A DNA stretch of 64,000 bases. Source: Stenotrophomonas sp. 610A2. Its GTDB lineage: Bacteria; Pseudomonadota; Gammaproteobacteria; Xanthomonadales; Xanthomonadaceae. Shown here piece by piece: positions 62,135-64,000 of the stretch. The first letter of the stretch is position 1. Each line of letters begins with the position of its first letter. Location: assembly GCF_030549615.1 (NCBI RefSeq), contig NZ_CP130832.1, forward strand, positions 1,240,001 to 1,304,000, given 5' to 3'. Position numbers and translations under genes: made by a program. The notes below the pieces were generated by a model that saw nothing but the letters and a program-made list of their open reading frames with translations, did not search any database and was not told where the DNA came from.

Positions 62135-63087
62135 GCGTCTGGCATCAGCGCCAAGGCGCGCAGGCAGAGGTGGCGATGGCTATCGCCACTGGCTGGCCCC
62201 AGCGGTGGTTGCCCGGGCAGGCGCAGCTGGTAGCTGCGGCCTTCGCGTTCGGCATCATCCACCCAACGCGCAAGCCGTGAGATGCGGCGTTCGTGGGGCA
62301 GGGCATGCAGCTGCTGCCAGTCCAATACCAGCTCGGCACCGTAGGGGCGTTCGTACTCGCGCACCAGTAATTCGTCGCGCCGCGCCGAGTGCTTCCAGGC
62401 GATGCTGCGACGTGAGTCGCCGGTGCGGTAGGGGCGCATCTGCTGCAGTTCCTCGCCCTGCGGATGCACGCGCGTGCGGGTGGAAGCGCTGCCTGCATCC
62501 GGCAACGGCGGTGCATTGGCTTCCGGCGCGGGATAGACCAGCAGGGTCGAATCCGGCCAGAACCATGCCCAGGCGCGGACCAGGCCGAGCGGCTGGGTGG
62601 TCGCAACGCGGATGCGCCCTATATCCAGCCAACCGCGCCGAAGCGTTGGCAGCCACAGATCGGCTTCGGCCTGGCTGTCCTGTTCCAGATTGAGGTGGGT
62701 CCTGGATTGCTTGTAGTCCAGTTGCAGGGCGCGGCGCGGGCGGCGGTCGCCACGCGCCAGCGCCAGGCGCAGGCGGATGGGATTGCCCGCAGCTACCGGG
62801 TCGGCCGAAATGGCTTCCAGGCGCAGGCCGGATAGCTGCAGATGCGCCTGCACGGTGCTCGCCAGCGCGGTTGCGGCCAATACCAGCGCCAACAACAGCG
62901 CCGGATTGTTGTTGTAGTTCAAGGCGCCCAGCACCATCACCGCGAGCAGCGCGGCCAGGAACAGGCCGAAGCCGGTTGGCAGCACGTAGATGCGGCGCCG
63001 GTCCAGCTGCATCGGCAGTTGTTCCGGCTGCCGTGGGCGGGCCAGAAACTGCAGTGATTGCAGGCGCTGCCGCAACGCTGCCAGCAC
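62131..63087 (-). CDS. DUF58 (vWA-like) membrane protein
   Basis: 318 residues using the GTG start with AGGTGG 6 bases upstream; this start directly follows the MoxR stop. The longer frame to 63126 would begin at TTG and overlap moxR. Two hydrophobic segments lie near the N-terminus (LPTGFGLFLAALLAVMVLGAL, ALLLALVLAATALAS). The DUF58 signature follows: RVHPQGEELQQMRPYRTGDSRR...AWKHSARRDELLVREYERP. These proteins always accompany MoxR ATPases and often transglutaminase-like proteins, as here. The stop overlaps the next gene's start by four bases. Confidence 0.9.
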   Translation of the reverse strand: MLAALRQRLQSLQFLARPRQPEQLPMQLDRRRIYVLPTGFGLFLAALLAVMVLGALNYNNNPALLLALVLAATALASTVQAHLQLSGLRLEAISADPVAAGNPIRLRLALARGDRRPRRALQLDYKQSRTHLNLEQDSQAEADLWLPTLRRGWLDIGRIRVATTQPLGLVRAWAWFWPDSTLLVYPAPEANAPPLPDAGSASTRTRVHPQGEELQQMRPYRTGDSRRSIAWKHSARRDELLVREYERPYGAELVLDWQQLHALPHERRISRLARWVDDAEREGRSYQLRLPGQPPLGPASGDSHRHLCLRALALMPDA

Positions 63088-63088
63088 T

Positions 63089-64000
63089 TCAGTCCACCTG
63101 CACGCTGTGCAGGATGGTGCGGGCAAGCGTTGGACCGGAGGAGGCCTCCGCTTCGGCGACCAGGCGATGCCCGGCGACTGCGATGAACAAAGCTTGCACG
63201 TCTTCCGGAATCACATGGCGGCGACCCAGCAGCAGCGCATGTGCCTTGGCAGCGCGCAGCAAGGCGATACCGGCGCGCGGCGACAGGCCGACGCGCACGC
63301 CCGGATGCTGGCGGCTGCGGGTAAGCAGCGCCTGTACGTAATCGACCAATGCATCGCTGGCATGCACCTGGCTGACCGCGTCGCGCAGCATGCGGATGTC
63401 CTGCTCGGAAAGGCAGGGCGTAACCCGTGCGATGAGCTCGCGGCGGTCTTCCCCTGCCAGCAGGGCGCGCTCGGCCTCGGCATTGGGATAGCCCAGGGTC
63501 AGGCGCAGCAGGAAGCGATCCAGCTGTGAATCGGGCAGCGGGAAGGTGCCCGACATGTCGACCGGATTCTGGGTGGCGATCACAAAAAACGGATCCGGCA
63601 GCCGGTGAGTCACGCCATCCAACGTCACCTGCTGCTCGGCCATCGCCTCGAGCAGGGCGCTCTGCGTGCGCGGCGGCGCGCGATTGATTTCATCGGCCAG
63701 CAGCAGGTTGCAGAACACCGGGCCGGGATGGAACTGGAAGCTGCGGCTATGCGCTTCGTAGACCGAGATGCCGAGCACATCGGCAGGCAGCAGATCGGAG
63801 GTGAACTGCACGCGCTGGAACTGCAGGCCGAGGCTGGATGCCATCGCATGGGCCAGGGTGGTCTTGCCGAGGCCGGGCAGGTCTTCGATCAGCAGATGCC
63901 CGCCGGACAGCAGCGCGACAAAGGCCATGCGTACTTCCTGGGCCTTGCCCAGCAGTAGGGAATTGACCTGCTGTTGCGCTGCCGATAGGGACTGTAGTGT
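63089..64000 (-). CDS. MoxR-type AAA+ ATPase (N-terminus cut by the window end)
   Basis: The frame stays open to the window edge. Upstream of the ATG at 63928 it reads SLSAAQQQVNSLLLGKAQEVR, the usual N-terminal helix of MoxR proteins, so the true start lies beyond base 64000. Visible motifs are Walker A LPGLGKTTLA, Walker B NLLLADEINRAPPRTQSALLEAM, sensor 1 FVIATQNPVDMSGTFPLP and the arginine region SQLDRFLLRL. MoxR ATPases act as chaperones that mature vWA-containing partners, here presumably the coupled DUF58 protein. Confidence 0.94.
   Translation of the reverse strand, partial: TLQSLSAAQQQVNSLLLGKAQEVRMAFVALLSGGHLLIEDLPGLGKTTLAHAMASSLGLQFQRVQFTSDLLPADVLGISVYEAHSRSFQFHPGPVFCNLLLADEINRAPPRTQSALLEAMAEQQVTLDGVTHRLPDPFFVIATQNPVDMSGTFPLPDSQLDRFLLRLTLGYPNAEAERALLAGEDRRELIARVTPCLSEQDIRMLRDAVSQVHASDALVDYVQALLTRSRQHPGVRVGLSPRAGIALLRAAKAHALLLGRRHVIPEDVQALFIAVAGHRLVAEAEASSGPTLARTILHSVQVD

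Overview
The window is a 64 kb stretch of a high-GC gammaproteobacterial chromosome, most likely Stenotrophomonas (S. maltophilia group) or a close Xanthomonadaceae relative. The evidence is the repeated SMAG-type palindromes (GTAGTGCCGAGCCATG...), the phoB-phoR-ppk1 operon followed by ppx, an NAD-type isocitrate dehydrogenase of the Xanthomonas kind, and dense codirectional housekeeping genes. The left end cuts a TorF-like porin gene and the right end cuts a MoxR ATPase gene.

Layout. 0-6 kb: threonine dehydrogenase, a secreted S46 dipeptidyl-peptidase, a TonB-like membrane protein and a histidine phosphatase. 6.5-11.2 kb: the folC / SPOR protein / cvpA / purF cluster. 11-15.5 kb: a DUF455 protein, a lipoprotein, lpxH, a PAP2 phosphatase and a GT4 glycosyltransferase. 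15.7-21.6 kb: ppx, ppk1, phoR and phoB on the minus strand, with a Pho-box-like site before phoB. 21.7-26.3 kb: a BepA-like protease, a glutaredoxin/AhpD-like pair, isocitrate dehydrogenase and a Bax1-I protein. 26.4-34.5 kb: tRNA genes around the proteostasis block tig-clpP-clpX-lon-hupB, followed by ppiD. 36.9-40.8 kb: mltD-gloB opposite yafS-like-rnhA-dnaQ, the arrangement known from enteric bacteria. 40.8-49.4 kb: a PP2C phosphatase, tRNA-Ser, DUF6165, a heptosyltransferase divergent from a Kdo kinase and an MBL hydrolase, the SRP RNA, a guanidine-II riboswitch with its Gdx exporter, a GNAT protein and a secreted GH92 mannosidase. 55.9-64 kb: dnaX-ybaB-recR, a HIT protein, and a minus-strand slp / TgpA-like transglutaminase / DUF58 / MoxR set.

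The only clear accessory region is a 5.4 kb genomic island (about 50.3-55.8 kb) inserted at the 3' end of tRNA-Ser(GGA). It is bounded by 20 bp direct repeats and carries a tRNA-proximal integrase, a second divergent tyrosine recombinase, a small secreted protein, and 1.9 kb of odd, strand-asymmetric, palindrome-bearing DNA with no recognisable gene. This is the most likely place for something undescribed.

Intergenic spaces are crowded with at least three palindromic repeat families. In places they are tandemly amplified (3 x 119 bp), duplicated together with a terminator-like hairpin (2 x 120 bp), or nested (one repeat pair inserted in the loop of a SMAG pair).
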